This document shows, one piece after another, positions 62,247-64,000 of a stretch of 64,000 nucleotides of DNA. The position numbers and the translations under genes are program-made. The stretch is taken from positions 91,829 through 155,828 of the forward strand of contig NZ_JQNN01000002.1 in assembly GCF_000745265.1 (NCBI RefSeq). Direction: 5' to 3'. The notes under the pieces are model-generated. The model saw only the letters and a program-made list of their open reading frames with translations. It did no database searches and was not told the origin of the DNA. Numbering within the stretch: the stretch's first letter is position 1; each line of letters opens with the position of its first letter. Source of the stretch: Massilia sp. 9096. GTDB lineage: Bacteria; Pseudomonadota; Gammaproteobacteria; Burkholderiales; Burkholderiaceae_D.

Positions 62247-63070
62247 GGCTTTAGTGGAAATTTTGGATAAGGGACGCGTCAAGTGGCTATATGTGCAGGC
62301 AGCTCATGCAGCGAGCACAGCTGCCCAGATTTCAGGCGTAGTTTGCCCCTGAGTTACCAGATCTTATAGGTCGAACTGGCCTTTGCGGATGCGATGCATG
62401 AGCTCGATGCCTCGAATTGTCGTGGCGGCGGAAGTAAAACCTTTCAGGCCCAGCGTCGGTCCTAGTTTGGATTTGACGTTGCGATGGTCCTGCTCGATCA
62501 GATTGTTCAGGTATTTCGACGAGCCAAGCTTCGTCAAGTCAGGTAGCTGCCCTTGCTCTTTAAGTTCACGAACACCCTGGTGCGAGGCTGCGTAACCATC
62601 CAGCGTAATCGTCTCGGGTGGTTGGCGCTGGTAGCGCAGTGCCTTGCGGAAGAACGCTTTCGCTGAGGCGACGTTGCGCCGCGGACTCAGCCGGAAGTCG
62701 ACCGTCTTGCCTGACGCGTCCACTGCACGGTAGAGATATGCCCACCGGCCACGGATTCTTACGTAGGTCTCGTCTACCCGCCACGAGGTTCCAGCTGATG
62801 CCGCGAAGCGGCTCCAGCGTTTGTCGAACTCCGGTACATACCGCTGAACCCAGGGAAGGATTGTCGTGTGAGCGATCGGCAGTCCTCGCTCGGCGATCAT
62901 CTCGACAACGTCACGATACGACAGCTTGTAGCGCAGGTACCAGCGCACGCACTGGATGATGATCTCTTGTTCGAAGTGTCGACCCTTGAACAGGTCGCTC
63001 TTGCTGGTGTAGTTGCGAATGCCGGGGCAAAGGCCGTCATTCTAGCGCAGCTTCAGTTTGCACCAGAGCC
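62247..63070 (-). mobile_element. IS6-family insertion sequence, copy 2 (824 bp)
   Basis: The right end TTTGCACCAGAGCC is perfect; the left end GGCTTTAGTGGAAA is degraded. The length equals copy 1. It lies within remains of an IS6 type-2 element. Confidence 0.85.
62364..63020 (-). CDS. IS6-family transposase with lost ATG
   Basis: DDE domain complete: SWRVDETYVRIRGRWAYLYR, LDGYAASHQGVREL, LIEQDHRNVKSKLGPTLGLK. The normal start region, ATG-CGT in copy 1, reads ATT-CGC here (63020-63018), followed by NYTSKSDLFKG. Translation would need the ATT or an internal GTG at 62948, which removes part of the HTH. So it is probably weakly active or dead, unlike copy 1 which fails by a stop codon. Confidence 0.75.
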   Translation of the reverse strand: MRNYTSKSDLFKGRHFEQEIIIQCVRWYLRYKLSYRDVVEMIAERGLPIAHTTILPWVQRYVPEFDKRWSRFAASAGTSWRVDETYVRIRGRWAYLYRAVDASGKTVDFRLSPRRNVASAKAFFRKALRYQRQPPETITLDGYAASHQGVRELKEQGQLPDLTKLGSSKYLNNLIEQDHRNVKSKLGPTLGLKGFTSAATTIRGIELMHRIRKGQFDL

Positions 63071-63668
63071 ACTGGAAGTATCTACCGTGCCGTTGACAAA
63101 GAAAGGCAAGCCCGTCGATTTCGTTCTGACAGCGCAGCGCACCGCAATATGACTGCTGCCAAGCAATTCTTCGAAAAAGCCGTGCGCGAGAACGGTGTGC
63201 CCGAAAGAATCGTGATGGATAAAAGCGGCGCCAAGAAGGCCGCCATCGACGAGATCAACGCCGTCATGGCTCCCCGGATCCACCGTGCACTGGCCAAGTA
63301 CCTCAAAACATCGTCGAGCAGGATCATCGTGCGGTCAAGCGCGTAACCAGGCCGATGCTTGGCTTCAAGTCGTTTCGCGCTGACGCCAATGTATTCGCTG
63401 GCACCCAGCTCATGCACATGATTCGCAAAGGTCAGTTCGTGATCGATGGCGTCGCCGCGATATCGTTCGCCGACCAATTTCATGCGCTGGCACGACAGTT
63501 CCGTCCGGCATAAGCCAAGGTCATGCGCACCAAGGGAAGAACCGCCCTCGCTCGACAATGCGACAAAGCCCCGATCAATTCTATGCGCCGGCCGGACTAG
63601 ACCGTCCCGGCTAAGGAAAACGCCCCGTTAGGAAAATCGCGACCTCGGACTTTTAATGCGACACAACC
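63071..63668 (+). pseudogene. IS6 type-2 transposase remnant
   Basis: Plus-strand remains from WKYL to the stop at 63511 with several frame changes: TAAKQFFEKAVRENGVPERI, VMDKSGAKKAAIDEINAVM, then QDHRAVKRVTRPMLGFKSF and LMHMIRKGQFVIDGV. The end TAATGCGACACAACC (63654-63668) is the right terminal repeat. The 5' third is missing where copy 2 abuts. Confidence 0.8.
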
Positions 63669-64000
63669 GTTGCACGAGGTTTCCGCATCGGCTCTCGACA
63701 CGGTAGTCCCGACGGCTTGCCATCACCAGGTCCACCTTCATTGAGCAGTCTTGCTCTATCCCCTTGTCGCGCAGGAAACAGCGTTTGGCTCGGCAGAAGC
63801 GGGGTACATGAGCTGTTATAAGAGCTAATAACCGGTCGATGAAGCCCAGCCGTCCAACTTCTTGTTGAGAATGGCCGTTATAAGCTGCTTATATTCTTAC
63901 GATAAAAACGGGAGGCGGTTCGGCGCTGGCTGCGAGACGCATGTGGCGTTGGCGAGCGGGGGAAAAGCGTCACCCAAGTGTATAGACGGCTTGTGAACGG
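63669..64000. other. Right edge, no supported gene
   Basis: 332 bp with no recognised product. A frame at the very end (starting after a TAA at about 63901: REAVRRWLRDACGVGERGKS) looks protein-like and may be the start of a gene that continues outside the window. Confidence 0.4.

Overview
The window looks like a stretch of a GC-rich betaproteobacterial chromosome, most likely an Oxalobacteraceae member close to Massilia/Duganella/Janthinobacterium. This is an inference from protein style: a DUF3701-type integrase, large two-partner secretion genes, a darcynin, GFA and SUKH proteins, and an abundant short intergenic repeat. No rRNA, tRNA or housekeeping cluster is present to confirm it. The whole window reads as accessory DNA.

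Layout. (1) 0-7.8 kb: an XRE regulator; a minus-strand operon of a DUF4209/HEPN-like protein and a tyrosine recombinase; a GNAT-like membrane protein; a two-gene plus-strand unit of a PD-(D/E)XK-like protein and a GIY-YIG nuclease; an IS30 remnant. (2) 7.8-40 kb: many small unrelated genes (SUKH, darcynin, GFA, TetR regulators, serine hydrolase, ferritin-like protein, GGDEF-EAL protein, chemoreceptor, pilin, FAD monooxygenase, aldo/keto reductase, metallophosphoesterase, prenyl synthase, TIR-domain protein, AAA ATPase, many hypotheticals). They are separated by about 21 full or partial copies of an imperfectly palindromic element, nine of which I measure at exactly 103 bp. Copies run in one orientation from 8 to 16 kb, where most genes are on the minus strand, and in the other from 24 to 40 kb, where most genes are on the plus strand. 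(3) 40.2-55 kb: a D-galactonate dehydratase fragment, then a four-gene minus-strand operon of a TpsB outer-membrane transporter, a 3390-residue TpsA haemagglutinin, an HMW1C-like glycosyltransferase and a PglD-like acetyltransferase. This looks like a glycosylated-adhesin export system. (4) 55-64 kb: a graveyard of insertion sequences. An IS3 element is interrupted by an intact IS110 element whose 5' non-coding end carries plausible bridge-RNA guides, and there are several IS6-type elements, one beside another. Between them lie a RES/Xre toxin-antitoxin pair with a hairpin over the antitoxin ribosome-binding site, and a decayed SMC-like ATPase plus Toprim (JetD-like) pair.

Working together: TpsB exports TpsA, and the two downstream enzymes probably decorate it. 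The TetR regulator at 30.7 kb probably controls the divergent aldo/keto reductase, phosphoesterase and prenyl synthase genes through a clear palindromic operator. The Xre antitoxin and RES toxin are translationally coupled. Several systems are broken: the IS3 transposase, one IS6 transposase, the JetC-like ATPase and dgoD. The region therefore looks like one of repeated gain and decay.
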